The translations under genes and the position numbers were made by a program. This document shows positions 25,627 to 36,940 of a DNA stretch of 64,000 nt, in pieces. The stretch is from Drosophila miranda (lineage: Eukaryota; Arthropoda; Insecta; Diptera; Drosophilidae), in the NCBI RefSeq assembly GCF_003369915.1, contig NC_046675.1, positions 29,326,001-29,390,000 on the forward strand, in the 5' to 3' direction. Every line of letters begins with the position of its first letter. Position 1 is the first letter of the stretch. Below the pieces are notes generated by a model, which was not told the origin of the DNA, made no database searches, and was given only the letters and a program-made list of their open reading frames with translations.

Positions 25627-27195
25627 TTACATCCAAGTGCTTCTATCGATATCCTCATTGATAAAACCTCCTTCTGACTGATAGCTCTTTGGTATCTCAA
25701 TAGAATTTTCCATTTCACTGGGCAGATCAAAGACAGCATACAAAGGGGTATACACAATCTTTTCAGATTGGGCCCTCTTTAGGGATTTATTCTTCGACTT
25801 GGATGACCTTTTGCCATTTGTTCGTATGTGTTTGGCCTCAGAGAACTTTGGTGCCGCTGAAAAAGCACAAAATATCAATAGAATTCGAGATAAGATAATC
25901 AATTACTTACGTATAGAAGGATCTGCTGCCCAGGGACTGGGTGGAAAAACTGCCACATCAACCGCGTCTTCCTCCATCAAAATCAAAGCCTTGGCATCCA
26001 CTTCTGGTGGCAGTAGATCGCCCTCCCAAGTGCTGGGTTGCTTCTGCAGTTCTTTGGTCAGTGGTACGCTTCCTATAGTCACTGGCATATGAACACTCTG
26101 ACCCGAATGACAGCCCTTGACCTTGACCTCAGCCTCCACCTGATATGCGATCTGAATGATGCTGCAGAGGTTGAAGCAGGTCGGCGGCGTGGCTGGTACT
26201 TTTAGATCAAAAGTGAATTGTTTTCGGCTATTTTTCGAGACACCCTCGCCCGCCTTCTGAGCAACCACAAAGCGGTCCTTGTTGGTGTCCGGACACGGGG
26301 GCCGACTGTAGTATATAACGACCATAGTCAATCGAACGGTGATTTCCTCAACCTGAATGGAACTGTCATTGGAAACAAGGACACCTATGGGTATGGTCTG
26401 TCCTGGTACGAAGCCACCTTGGGGCAAGGAGAGGCGAAGACTCAGTGGTTTCGAGGTACAGGGAAAACAGCAGTAGGTCCTCTGGGATTCGACTTGAGTC
26501 GGAACCTAAAAGAAAGAAGAGATCTGAATCTAAGGGAGATTCCTGCCCCATACCTACCCTCAACATCAGGCTCTCCGTATTCAAGTCCATCACTTTAAGG
26601 ACAGTAAAGCAACGATTGAAGTTCTGATCAAAGGTCCAGGGACGTATAAACATCACATTTACAATGTAACGCACTCGACCATAAGTACCCTCGAAAGATG
26701 AGGGACAGGTCAAGGGTATTTGGCAGGCAAACCGGTATGTTCTCGTGCCAGGCTCAATTGGCACGCCTAAAATGGGGATATTTTACTCTTAATTGTATGT
26801 TTTTGTATACTCCCTTAATCTTGCCTATGCTGGAGCTCGATCCATGCAGATATGCCGTTGTGGCCAGATAATCCACATGTCCATTAAACGACGAGCCACT
26901 CGATTGATCCCCCGAATCGTATTCGGTATCCATCCAATGAGTTTCAGCATATCCTTTTATTTTAAGAACCACAGCTAAAAATAGAGTCGACGTTTATCAG
27001 TGGATTATTTTGTTAAATAATTTTGAAACCCACATAATTCTGTCTATCGCCACAAAGTTCCCCTCCAAAGAGATATGACTCACCTTTAACCTGTTTCACC
27101 TTGTCCGTTTTGATCACCACTTGACCAGAGATCACCTGCCCGGCATAGTAAATCCCCTGGGCATTGTTATTAAACTGTATCTCACAGATTACCAT
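25627..27195 (-). CDS. Alpha-arrestin A4, PPxY lost, with a GC-AG intron (431 aa)
   Basis: Minus-strand exons are 27084-27195, 26825-26974, 26558-26766, 25911-26505 and 25627-25856. The N domain starts MVICEIQFNNNAQG and has TCPSSFEGTYGRVRY. The C domain has GFVPGQ and VPVTIGSVPL-like sequence. Exon 2 is 150 nt and exon 3 is 209 nt, as in A3, which requires intron 2 (26767-26824) to start with GC instead of GT: the junction reads ATAG|gcaaga. The tail has APKF at 357-360 where A2 and A3 have PPNY or PPSY, so the ligase-binding motif is lost, and TPLYAVF replaces the PLYPVF motif. The tail ends in DRSTWM, close to the KGTWL end of A2. Confidence 0.92.
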
Positions 27196-27619
27196 ACTTC
27201 TGATTGATTTTTACCGATAATCACGCAACGAGTATAGTATTTTTTGTAGCCTTTCCGAAGCGTCGTCGCCCTGCAAACTGAAGACAACTGGCACTATTTA
27301 TTCTGTACTTTTGGGCAGTATTTTTTGTGTGCTTTATTATCTTATCAATGCGATAATTATTTATGTATTTAAAAAGTTAATTTACTACATATTTCTATTG
27401 ATGTATTAACATGTGTAACTGCTGGATATGGAATGACGTGAGGAAAAATATTGATAGCTCTAGTGGCCAGTGACTCCCGAAGGTTGATGCACGAGAGATA
27501 CGAGATAGCTATAGAAATATATAATTATCAGAGGGTTGTAATCTCTAAAGTATACCGTCAATAAGTCTATTGAATTTTCCCAGAAGTTTGTGGGGTAGAA
27601 ATTTTCACTCAAAACTCAA

Positions 27620-27650
<31 letters not shown>

Positions 27651-27827
27651 TTCGTTGCAACATTTTCTGTGGTGTTTGTGGAGAGTTAGTGGACCGATAA
27701 GATAATGCCAAAGCCCAGTCAATATTTGTTACGGGTGCGCATAGGCCAGGCTAAAACCAGAGATAGTCTCAGTCTACGCTGGGCAACGAGTGTGGTCGGA
27801 TCGCTCAATGAAAACACAAACGCCGAT
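27196..27827. promoter_or_regulatory. Shared divergent promoter region of A4 and A5
   Basis: About 630 bp separate the start codons of A4 (minus) and A5 (plus). TTATCTTATC lies at 27337-27346 and GATAAG followed by GATAAT at 27696-27706. A CT run lies at 27620-27647. The arrangement suggests a bidirectional regulatory region with GATA sites near both ends. Confidence 0.5.
27620..27647. repeat. CT microsatellite
   Basis: A CT run of about 28 bases between A4 and A5. Runs of this kind near fly promoters can bind GAGA factor. Confidence 0.75.
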
Positions 27828-29702
27828 ATGTCCAAGAACTGCATGATAACGTTCGATCAGAATGAGCACGGTACCTATTTCACCGGCCAGGTGGTAACCG
27901 GGAAAGTGATTGTTAATCTGACAAAGACCAAGAAACTGCGTGGTAAGTAAACTAGGATGTGATTGGATAGGGATCCCTATCCCTTCCAAATTTCATTAAC
28001 CATCTCCAGTGGCTGTCTGCTTATCTGTTTCGGGCGTATCTTATCGCCGTTGGATAATGTTGGCGTTTTCGCAATGCAAAACCATTTCTAAAAACCATAC
28101 AAATGGGTAATTTAATGATAACCGCAGCGAAATCTATATATGTATGTTTGATAATTGATGATGCCACCAGCCACACCTCAGAGTGTATGGGTGTGTGTGT
28201 GTGCGTGGGGGATGTACACACAAAAGTTATTTAATTGTCTAGACATTAAATTCAGGAAATGCCAGAGGGTGTTAGTCATTTTTTTGTGCAGGTTTTTGTG
28301 TTTCAAGAAATAAAAGTGAAAACATTTGGTCTTAATTCTCTTCTATGTTTTTTTTTTCCAGGAATCAAACTCCAAATCAGTGGCTATGCCTTGGCCCAAT
28401 GGAGGGTTCGAAGACGTGGCAAAGCCATGCCCATACAGAATCCCAAAAAGAGAACCAAAAACTTGTTCAGTGGACGCGAGGATTACATAGCCTCCACCAC
28501 ATATCTGATGGGAGCGGAGCAGGGCAGCTGTTTCAACATTGATGCGGGCACATACACCTACACCTTTGCCTGTCCCATACCCAACCACTGCCCATCGTCC
28601 TTCGAGGGTGCCTACGGACACATACGGTACCTGGCAAAGGTGACTTTTCTGAAGGCAGGCGCCTCAAACCGCACCCACAATGTGGGCTTCACTGTACTCA
28701 AACTATTGGATCTGAATCAGGAGAGTAAGATGCTCCGCGAACCGGCGAGCAACGAGGCCCTTGAATACTTCTGCATGATGCACACACATCCCGTGGAACT
28801 GAAGGTGACACTGCAGCAGCAGGGCTATGTCCCGGGACAGTTTATGCTAATCCACGCCCAAGTGCGCAACGACTCCAGTTCCGATTGCAAGAAGTTGTTG
28901 ATTATGATCCATCTGCGGTCCACCTACACGGCGGATCAACCCTCGCTACGCACCACCTCCGAGAAGATCATGTTGGTCAAGCGTGAATGCGGACCCGTGG
29001 CCCATCACGCCCAGAAGATCTACACGGAGACGCTGCGCATACCGGCCACGGCCCCCACCTGCGAGCACCTCAGCAAGGTGGTGAGGGTGTCCTATGAGGT
29101 GCGAGTGGTGGCCGTAATGAATTGGTTGATGCCCAACCCGAGGGTCGTCATACCCATTACCATTGGCAATGTCCCACTGACCACAGCGGGTCCTTCGTTC
29201 CCTCAGACGCCCCTCCCATCGGATTTGCCCTGCACTTCCACACGAGCCATGGAACTCGCACAAATGGGAGTGGGAGGAGGAATGAATAATTCTGGCTACG
29301 AGCGGACTGAGTCACTGGAAGATTTCGAGCTGCCAGAGGATGGCGATGATGAGCTGGAAACAGCCGATGAATTCATTGCAGATTTACGTATGTCCCACAT
29401 AATGATCCCCAAAGAATTTTAATTAATTTTATGTACCCATAGCTCCTCCAACATATGAACAGGCTATTTTCATGTCCACCGACATAGCCGACACAGATGC
29501 CAATACCGTGAGCGAAGCCTCTCAGTTTACGCCCCGGTATCCCGTCTTCGATGTGGATACCTTCCAGACCCCACCACCAAATCCTCCACAGAAGAAGAGA
29601 CGTCGTCGTCGCCGAAGACCCGCCGATCCGGGCCAGCAAATATCAAATCCGGAGAAGCAACAGCTGGAGAAGCAGCCAGTCGAGTCTCCCGTGCAGATTT
29701 GA
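27828..29702 (+). CDS. Alpha-arrestin A5 with PPTY motif and arginine-rich tail (466 aa)
   Basis: Exons are 27828-27942, 28362-29387 and 29443-29702. The start at 27828 gives a 115-nt first exon whose MSKNCMITFDQN aligns residue by residue with MVVTCEISFDNN of A1; an in-frame ATG at 27705 would add 41 residues that no paralogue has. Both the second and domain-junction introns are absent, leaving one 1026-nt exon. The N domain has HCPSSFEGAYGHIRY and the C domain GYVPGQ. The tail holds PPTY at 382-385 (PPxY), then TPRYPVF, then a KKRRRRRRR run that could be a nuclear localisation signal or a membrane-binding basic patch. Ligase-adaptor function is inferred from the family. Confidence 0.92.
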
Positions 29703-30566
29703 GCGGGGCGCTTATCACGGGAAATCACAACGATATCTTATCTCTGGCAGTATTTTGCTTCGCTTTACGGTGTCCCAAGACCCAAGAACTAACCAAACTG
29801 TTAACTTTTACATATATATGTACATATATGTATATACAATCTATTCAAAGATACCCCCACATACAGCATGTTAAATAAACAAACAAGGGTATAAAAGTGT
29901 CTTCCACGACTACGATAAAATAATGCTGTCTTCAGACGCAAAAACTAAAGCCTTATCGAAGCATTGAACAAATATTTGAATTATATCTGAAATTATGGCA
30001 CTCTAACCTTTGATTAATACTGAGAATATACAAGCTCTGGGGCTAAAATCCATTGATATAATATTTGTTCCAATCTAAATTCAATTTTCATAATTAAAAT
30101 CCAGGGCAACCCTAAAAGGCCCCACTTTTTCAGACAGCTGTTTTTGGAAATTGAACTTTTTGGAGCCTAAAATATCATTTGATAAGATTTTTGTTTTTGT
30201 CTCTTGACCTCGAAATTCGTAACAAAAGCCAAGAATATCAGTGTAACAACAACAACAAGAACGGCCTACAGAATGTGACGTATCTTTGGGAGAGCGCACG
30301 CCCCAAAGCTCCAATCGGCAAAAGCTCTCGCTCTCACCAACTGATGATGTCACGCCAGCTGCTCCACCACTCTACCTCTCTTTTCCAGAGCTTCTGAAAC
30401 TTATTTACCCGTTCATTTTCGTTTCGGTCGGTTGTTGTTTGGTCTGTTTTTTTGCGTGTACGCAGAATAAATACATATATTCTACAAATGTGCCTTCAAT
30501 AATAACATTTTAAATTGGTGTGCTGCACGCCATTTGAAAAATTGAGAGTTTAGTTTAGAAGCCAAA
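29703..30566. other. Spacer between A5 and A6
   Basis: This holds the A5 3' end and A6 upstream DNA. CTTATC sites are at 29711-29716 and 29737-29742, just past the A5 stop, and GATAAG is at 30181-30186. An AATAAA near 29875 may be the A5 polyadenylation signal. No gene is seen. Confidence 0.5.
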
Positions 30567-32574
30567 ATGCCTACGGTCTGTACCTTTGAACTAGATCACC
30601 GCGATCCAATTTACTACAGCGGCGAGGTAATCAATGGACGCATTAATCTCCATACAGATTCCAACAAGTCGGTGAATGGTAAGAGCCTAACACAACTATT
30701 AATAAAGTGCTCTTATCGCTATAGTGATAAGCAATGCGATGCAACAATGAGCAACACAACCGGTTTAAAAGAATGTTAAGAAGTGAAAACCAGTTTAAGA
30801 TACCATATAAATGATAAACATTTCATATCTAGAGGGAATTCCTTATAGTTTGGTAGTCTTTGTTTGGGTCTAGGTCGCTCTCTGTTGACATAAATAAGCT
30901 TTGTACACACGTCCATAGTAAGTACATAAACATGTGCATATACTATTTATAAGTATTTCTGTTGAAAGATAATTATTATTTTGAATTGGTGAGAGAGCAA
31001 CAAGTCGAAACGCACCATACAGTGGGATGGATGAAAGCTCTAACGATTTCTGTGTAGTTCATTGGCTTGTGTTCGAATTATATCGACATTCATCCCACTG
31101 TTTGCTAAACGACTCACGAATCGAATCGAACAGAACGACGCCGGCGGAATAGGAAGAAGAACAGAAGAAGAGTCAATGAAAATGAGAGTACAGTGTTGCC
31201 TCAAGACAGGGATATCTCGAACGCACTAATTTAATTTGATTCCCGTTTGTCGCTCTCCCTTCCAGAGGTCTATATACTCTTCCGTGGCGAGGCGAAAGTG
31301 AGCTGGGACGAACACAAGACCCGGACAAGCAATGGAAAGACGCAACACTACACTGAAAATTATCGGGGCAAGCAAGTCTATCTGAAAACCCGCACGCAAG
31401 TGTTCGGATCGGGCGATCTGCCGAGTGGCACCCACCAGTACACTTTCTGCATACCCCTGCCACTGGATTGCCCAACGTCGTGCGATATGAAATACGGAAA
31501 GATCCACTATGAGATCTCATTAGTCATCGATAAGCAGTGGGGCTTCAATAAAGACTTCAAGCAGCCGTTGACGGTGCTCCAAAGTTATAATCTAAATATG
31601 TCCCCAGAGCTATTGGTGAGCATATAAATAGATTTTTTATTTATTCATTTACTAATGCGTTCTGTTCTTTGTAGATTCCCCTCGTACGTGAGGATGTCAA
31701 GTATTTCTGCTGTTGGCCCTGCACCTCCGGTCCGGTACTGTCCACCCTCATTATTCCCTTTGGTGGCTACGCGCCGGGCCAAAAGATTCACTATACCCTG
31801 GAGATAGACAATAAGTCGGGTGCCTATGACCTGGACGGCATTGAGCTGCAGCTGAAACAAGTCTGCCTGTTCAAGGCGCAAACCCCCCATCACAAGACCC
31901 GTGATATCGAGAAGAAGCTGCATGGCTGTTGCCAGGGAGAGCGAGTACTGCGTTTCTCCAAGCGCATTATCAAAGGCAGCCTGCTCATTCCGTCGGTGCC
32001 GCCGTCCTCGAGGACAGATTCCATCATAACCATTAGCTACAGCGTACTCTTCTCGATCAAAATGGGCGACTGCCACATGGACTCGGAGTTCGATGTCCCC
32101 ATTGTGATTGGCACTATACCCCTGGCGCAGAGCGCTGAAGATCCCACGCATGTGGCCGAATGGATACCGCATACGCCCGATACTCCGGCGGGAGCGACTG
32201 GTGGGGATATGCCACCCAGCTATGACAATTGCAGTAAGTTCTGGATTGATCCTTTGTTTTTCTGATATCTCTGTAGCATTTGTCTTTTTGTTTTCCCCTC
32301 AGAGCCGCCATCCTTCGAGGAGGCCACGAACTTGGGCGACAGGTTCATTGACACGGACGTGGACGAGCACAATCGTACGAATGACTTCATACCCCGCTAT
32401 CCCATGTACACGAATTTTGCACAGCCCACGGCACCGCCAGAGCCAAGCGACTCTCCACCCTCGACTGTACCAGTTCTGTCGCTGCCCCATGGCCCCACTG
32501 CTCCAACGAATGCAGAGAACACGAATGGAGCTAGTGAAAGTGGAACAACATATGGCTGGAATGCCAATATGTAG
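30567..32574 (+). CDS. Alpha-arrestin A6 with PPSY and PPSF tail motifs (430 aa)
   Basis: Exons are 30567-30678, 31266-31615, 31675-32233 and 32303-32574. The N domain starts MPTVCTFELDHRDP and the usual CPSSFEG is CPTSCDM. The C domain has GYAPGQ. PPSY at residues 334-337 ends the third exon and PPSF at 342-345 opens the last exon, so a doublet straddles the intron; IPRYPMY follows. This layout is shared with A8, together with the KQWGF/KPWGF block, which makes A6 and A8 a sister pair on opposite strands. CTTATC and GATAAG sites sit in intron 1 (30712-30731). The family role is ubiquitin-ligase recruitment to membrane proteins. Confidence 0.92.
30712..30731. promoter_or_regulatory. GATA-type site pair in intron 1 of A6
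   Basis: CTTATC and GATAAG face each other eight bases apart in the first intron of A6, early after the splice donor. Confidence 0.35.
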
Positions 32575-33009
32575 GAGTCTCCCACAGTCAGACTTAGTGA
32601 GAAATGAGAATCTTGATTGTCGTACAATCCCTTTTAAGTGATTCATTTAGCATTTGTATCTTTTACGCACACATTTTTAATGTGCCCTTAATTATGCAAA
32701 ACAACGCTTCGAATTGATTGAAGATATTAATATTATAAGTTTATTTTAAGAGACTTGTCGTGCACTCTGATCAATGATAATTAGAACTACCAAAAAGGAC
32801 TACGGAGGACACGTGTCTGAAAAGGATATACTCCCACATAAACAACAAAACAACAAATTTAATGTTGTTAGATATATTTTGTGAACTATTAAATGTTATT
32901 TTTTAATAAATTATATCTGTAATACCAACAAATTTTGATTGTAAAAAAAATTTTTTTGTTATGAATTTCTTAGTTTGTAAAATAAATAGTTTGTAAATAC
33001 ACTGCCCAC
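32575..33009. other. Convergent spacer between A6 and A7
   Basis: The 3' ends of A6 (plus) and A7 (minus) face each other. The stretch is very AT-rich, with poly-A-signal-like AATAAA strings on both strands near 32900-32990. No gene is seen. Confidence 0.5.
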
Positions 33010-34595
33010 TCAATGGGACACGATCTCTTCTTGGGTCTGGTTCTGGTCCAGTTCGTAGTAGAGATAACGTGGCTTAAAGTCCAGTTGCTCCCCGGACAGG
33101 GCATGCTTGTTGTTCTTATTCAAATTGGTGGCCGTCATAAATTCCGCCTCGCGAAAATTGGAGGCTATAAAAAGGGTGGGAGGAAGATGGCAAGGGTGAG
33201 CATTGGCATGTCTCAAATCAATCAAAATCAAAAAATACAACATACCCAATGAGGTCATGGAAACGCTAAAGTCGGGAGCCAATTTCGTGGCTGCGCCCGG
33301 CGTGGGCGTCTGTTCCGGGGCCGAGGCATTCAGGGGATCCATTGAACGTATAGAATTCGGACAGGGTGGCGTCACGTTGCCAATGGTAATGGGGATTTGT
33401 GCCATGATGGAGCGCTTCTCCTGCTGCGTGCGCACTAGGACCTCTACCTCGTAGTTGATCTGCAGGCAGGCGCAGGCTGCCGAGTCTAATGTGGCCGGCG
33501 TCTGGGGCACTTGGAGCATATGAAGGTGTTGGAAATGCTCCAGCTCGCTACGGGGCAGGCTGACCAGTTCGTGGCCGCTGCTCAGAAGCGTTTGCCTCTC
33601 GACTTTGATGTCCCGGCGCTTTGGTTTGTTCGTTTGCAGGCCCACATAGGTGCTGACCATGTTGAGCCTGTAGACCACCTCCGTGAGCAGCAGCTGCTGG
33701 GGATTGTGCAGCTTCACATGCACCGAAATACCCGCCCCGGGCGAGTATCCCTGGCGGGGAATCTGCAAATTCAGCTGCAGGGGTTTCTGCCAGAACTTCA
33801 TTCGTGGCGTCTGCTCCAGACACTGCACTTCTCCGAATCGGGACTCCTTGCACAGTTCGCTCTCGGAGTAGACCTGCAGCTGGCGTGTGTGGATCACATC
33901 TATTGATCGATCCGCACTACTGTGAATGAGCAGCTGCAAAGTATATCGGATGTGTCCATGGGCGCCCTCATGGCTGCTGGGACAATTCTTGGGCAACTTC
34001 ACATGGAAACCATAGCTATAGGTGCCAGCCTCTATGATCTGTGGCTGTGATGCCTCCGATCCCACAAAGTAGTCGATTTTAGCAAAGTAATCCACACGAT
34101 TCTCAAAGGCCAAAGGCTGCTTTTCCACTTGAAGATTTTGCTGCTGGGATTTCTTCGGTTTTCCTGACTTTTGTGGCTTCAGCCATCCAGTGGCTGCAAA
34201 TCCGTTTGCTTCCAGGGAAATGGCTGGAAATTCAATGGGATTTTGTTATATATTTCTGGGTTTTTTTACCACACAATTTTGTACACTCTGGAACACACAG
34301 CAGTAAATAATGATAAGGTTATCAACCTGGCAATCAATAAATAAAGCCACTTTCACTCGGGTCCAAGGCCCATTATCAGCTAAACCATAAATGGAACTTG
34401 ATCTTGATCCCCGGTGATTCATACCGCACTTGAGGGTTCTTATCAATGGAGTATCCCCATGAGTCACTTCTCACTTCTCTTACCTTTTATTAGGGCACGC
34501 TCCGTTAGGGTTAGATATATGTGACCATTAACTGTCTCCCCGGCTCGATAGACCCCACTGGGGCTGTCCAATTGCATGTCACAGCGGTAGTTCAT
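33010..34595 (-). CDS. Alpha-arrestin A7 without PPxY (414 aa)
   Basis: Minus-strand exons are 34484-34595, 33246-34223 and 33010-33164. I chose the ATG at 34595 because it gives a 112-nt first exon with MNYRCDMQLDSPSG aligned to the paralogues; an in-frame ATG at 34682 would add 29 residues. The second and domain-junction introns are absent, as in A5. The N domain has NCPSSHEGAHGHIRY, and the C domain has GYSPGA in place of GYxPGQ. The tail has ASNFREAEF where PPxY would lie, so the motif is missing, though KPRYLYY resembles the second tail motif. The last intron (33165-33245) is 81 nt and stop-free in frame, so retention would simply insert 27 residues. Confidence 0.88.
34312..34323. promoter_or_regulatory. 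GATA-type sites in intron 1 of A7
   Basis: GATAAG at 34312-34317 is followed by TTATC at 34319-34323. CTTATC occurs again at 34694-34699, about 100 bp upstream of the A7 ATG. Confidence 0.35.
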
Positions 34596-35255
34596 TCTGT
34601 CAGACTCGACTCTCTTCACTCGACGACTGCTCGGCGATGTCTGGCACTTGTCGACAATATGTTCGCCCATTAAAACTGGCAAACTATTCAGGCCTTATCG
34701 GTTATACTATAGGTGTGAATGCTACCAGCGATACCATGGTTATTATCGCCTCTATCTAATCAATCTCCGACTGGGTCTTGGACTCCGATGGCAGTCGTTA
34801 TCGATTTTGGCCAACAATTTATAATTTAATTAAAATGCATTACATCGAGTCGAGTGTCAGGTGTAGCATACATATGGGGAGGGTCCGTCCACTGCCACTA
34901 ACGCCACTCACGATTCAAGGACGATCCAATTAACAAATTGATTTGTAGGTATACCTTTATTTATTGTCCACTGATGAACGTATTAGTCTGTACTTATGAT
35001 AATTATTGTGGTAAATATAATAAATCGAATATATTTTTATATGGATTGGATGCAAAAAAGCATATAGTATATCTATATGCTGGAAAAATGTATGTTTTTT
35101 GGCACTTCAATAAGTTCGTTTCACTCTGTAATCCTCGGACGACGGACTCGGGTCCACCCTACAAAATGTATATGGATTAAGCCTTTTGGTTTGAACACTT
35201 ATGTTACTTAGGATGTTAATACGTATATCGCTATCGATTTAAGACACTTTTATTC
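34596..35255. other. Spacer between A8 and A7
   Basis: Upstream DNA of A7 and the 3' side of A8. It contains GATA-type motifs near 34694 and 34741-34760. No exon is recognised. Confidence 0.5.
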
Positions 35256-36940
35256 CTAAAATAGATGCTCATCCTGCTGAATGGCCTCTATCTGGCGAGG
35301 GCGTGATCGTGGCTGATGCACTTGTGCTGGCACATCCACCTCCACCTCCACTGGCACCTGCACCTGCACTTCGTTCTCATTCTCTAGCTCCACTTGTTCG
35401 GACAGCGGACCGCAAAGGGAACCAAAGGTGTCCAGACTACGACCCGTTTGATCGGTGTTCAAAGAGCCATACGAACGATACAGCTGCATATCCAGACCGG
35501 AATCCTCCATTCCCGGGGCCGGAGCCCTTCCAATAAAAGTGCTGAATCCTGGAAATTTGGGCATATGGATTTGATGGAGGACCACATGTTGGCCGCCATG
35601 GCTTTCCAGGGTCTGTTGGCTGCCTGCAAGAGTGGCAAAGCTGAAGGAAGGTGGAACTGCAAGAAAAATTAAGAAGAAAGAAAATTAGATCAAAACCCAG
35701 TCTTGGATTGCATTACACTTACGGCAACTATCGTACGAGGGCGGCTCATCATCATCTATCGCCTGATGCGGATCATCCGTAGTCGTCTCCAGGATCGTCT
35801 CCTCTTCCTCGACCACCACTGGGGGACGGGGTGACACTCGCTCTATCAGTCGCTGCCTCTCCGGGGTGGTTGTCCTCACCGTCGGTTGTGTGGTGTGGAC
35901 GGAGCTCCGCAAATGCTGCAGGGATGTGGTGCCCACAATAATGGGCACGGACAGGTCCGTGTCGTAGTGAAAGCAGCCCGTCTTTAGCTTCACCTGCAGC
36001 GTGTAGTGGAGAAAGACAATGTAATTGGTGTTCAAGGTGGAACGGGGCGTGTCCATGGGCACGCAGATGCTGGACTCATACTGCCGCTTGGACAGCCGCA
36101 GAGTGCGATCCGTGATCAATTCCTTGGTCAGCGTTTTGGTATAGAAATTGCGCTTTACGGGTTTGCGAGAGAGGAAGACAAAGTGCTGCCTGATGGAGAC
36201 CTCCACGCCGATGATGTCGTAGTGCGGCGATTGATTGTCCACCTCCAGGCGGAAGGGCACCTCCTGCAAGGGCGTAAACCCAGAGGCAGGCAAGGCCAGG
36301 GACGAGCAAATGGGACCCGAAACGCAGGGCCAATGGCAAAGATACTTCACGTTCTCATCCTTGACCGGAAGCTGCATGTAAGATACGTTGTAGATATCAT
36401 AGGAAAATGCTCTAAAGTTCAAGGAACCCACCGCAAACTCTGTATTGAAGTTAAGATCCAATGTCTGCACAACTGTGATGGGCTTGCGAAAGACCTCATC
36501 GAATCCCCAGGGCTTGTCGATGGTCAGGGAGATGGTATAGGCAATGTAGCCATAGGGCCCCTTGCAGCTGCTTGGACAATCGGGCGGGATGCGCAGAGTC
36601 AGGACGTAGACATGGACGCCAGCACGGAACAGGGTGTTGTCGAAGACATTCGTGCGGGAGTGCAGGTACTGCTGATGGCCCGAATAGTTGGCCGTTTCGC
36701 TCTTCCCGCTCATTGTCCACTGAACCTTGGCCTCGCCCTCCAGTGTCACATAGACCGCTAGGAATTGAATGGAATTGTAGCTCCTTTATGGTTGATATTC
36801 CTCTGATATTTCTGATCCAAGGACTCACCATTGACGCGCTTCACCTTATCCGTTCGTAACAGAATGCGTCCGCTAATGTACTCTCCGCTATTGTAGACGG
36901 GATTCAGTCGATCTAGCTGAAAAACACAGGTGGTGGGCAT
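35256..36940 (-). CDS. Alpha-arrestin A8 with PPSY and PPSF tail motifs (495 aa)
   Basis: Minus-strand exons are 36829-36940, 36432-36757, 35723-36371 and 35256-35656. The N domain begins MPTTCVFQLDRLNP, with DCPSSCKGPYGYIAY. The C domain has GFTPLQ in place of GYxPGQ. An acidic, Pro-rich linker leads to PPSY at 356-359, and the last exon opens with PPSF at 364-367, the same doublet as in its sister A6. The tail then differs: it lacks the PRYPV motif and ends in a Val/Glu/Pro-rich stretch of alternating charged residues. Intron 2 (36372-36431) is 60 nt, in frame and stop-free; it is called by comparison with A6, where the intron at the same site is not a multiple of three. Confidence 0.9.

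Noticed and set aside
27705-27827. Upstream in-frame ATG giving A5 an extra 41 residues
   Set aside because: The ATG at 27828 aligns exactly with the starts of all paralogues and gives the standard 115-nt first exon; the upstream part is probably leader.
36006-36761. Long plus-strand frame of 251 codons
   Set aside because: It is the antisense of the A8 coding exons, with no domain of its own.
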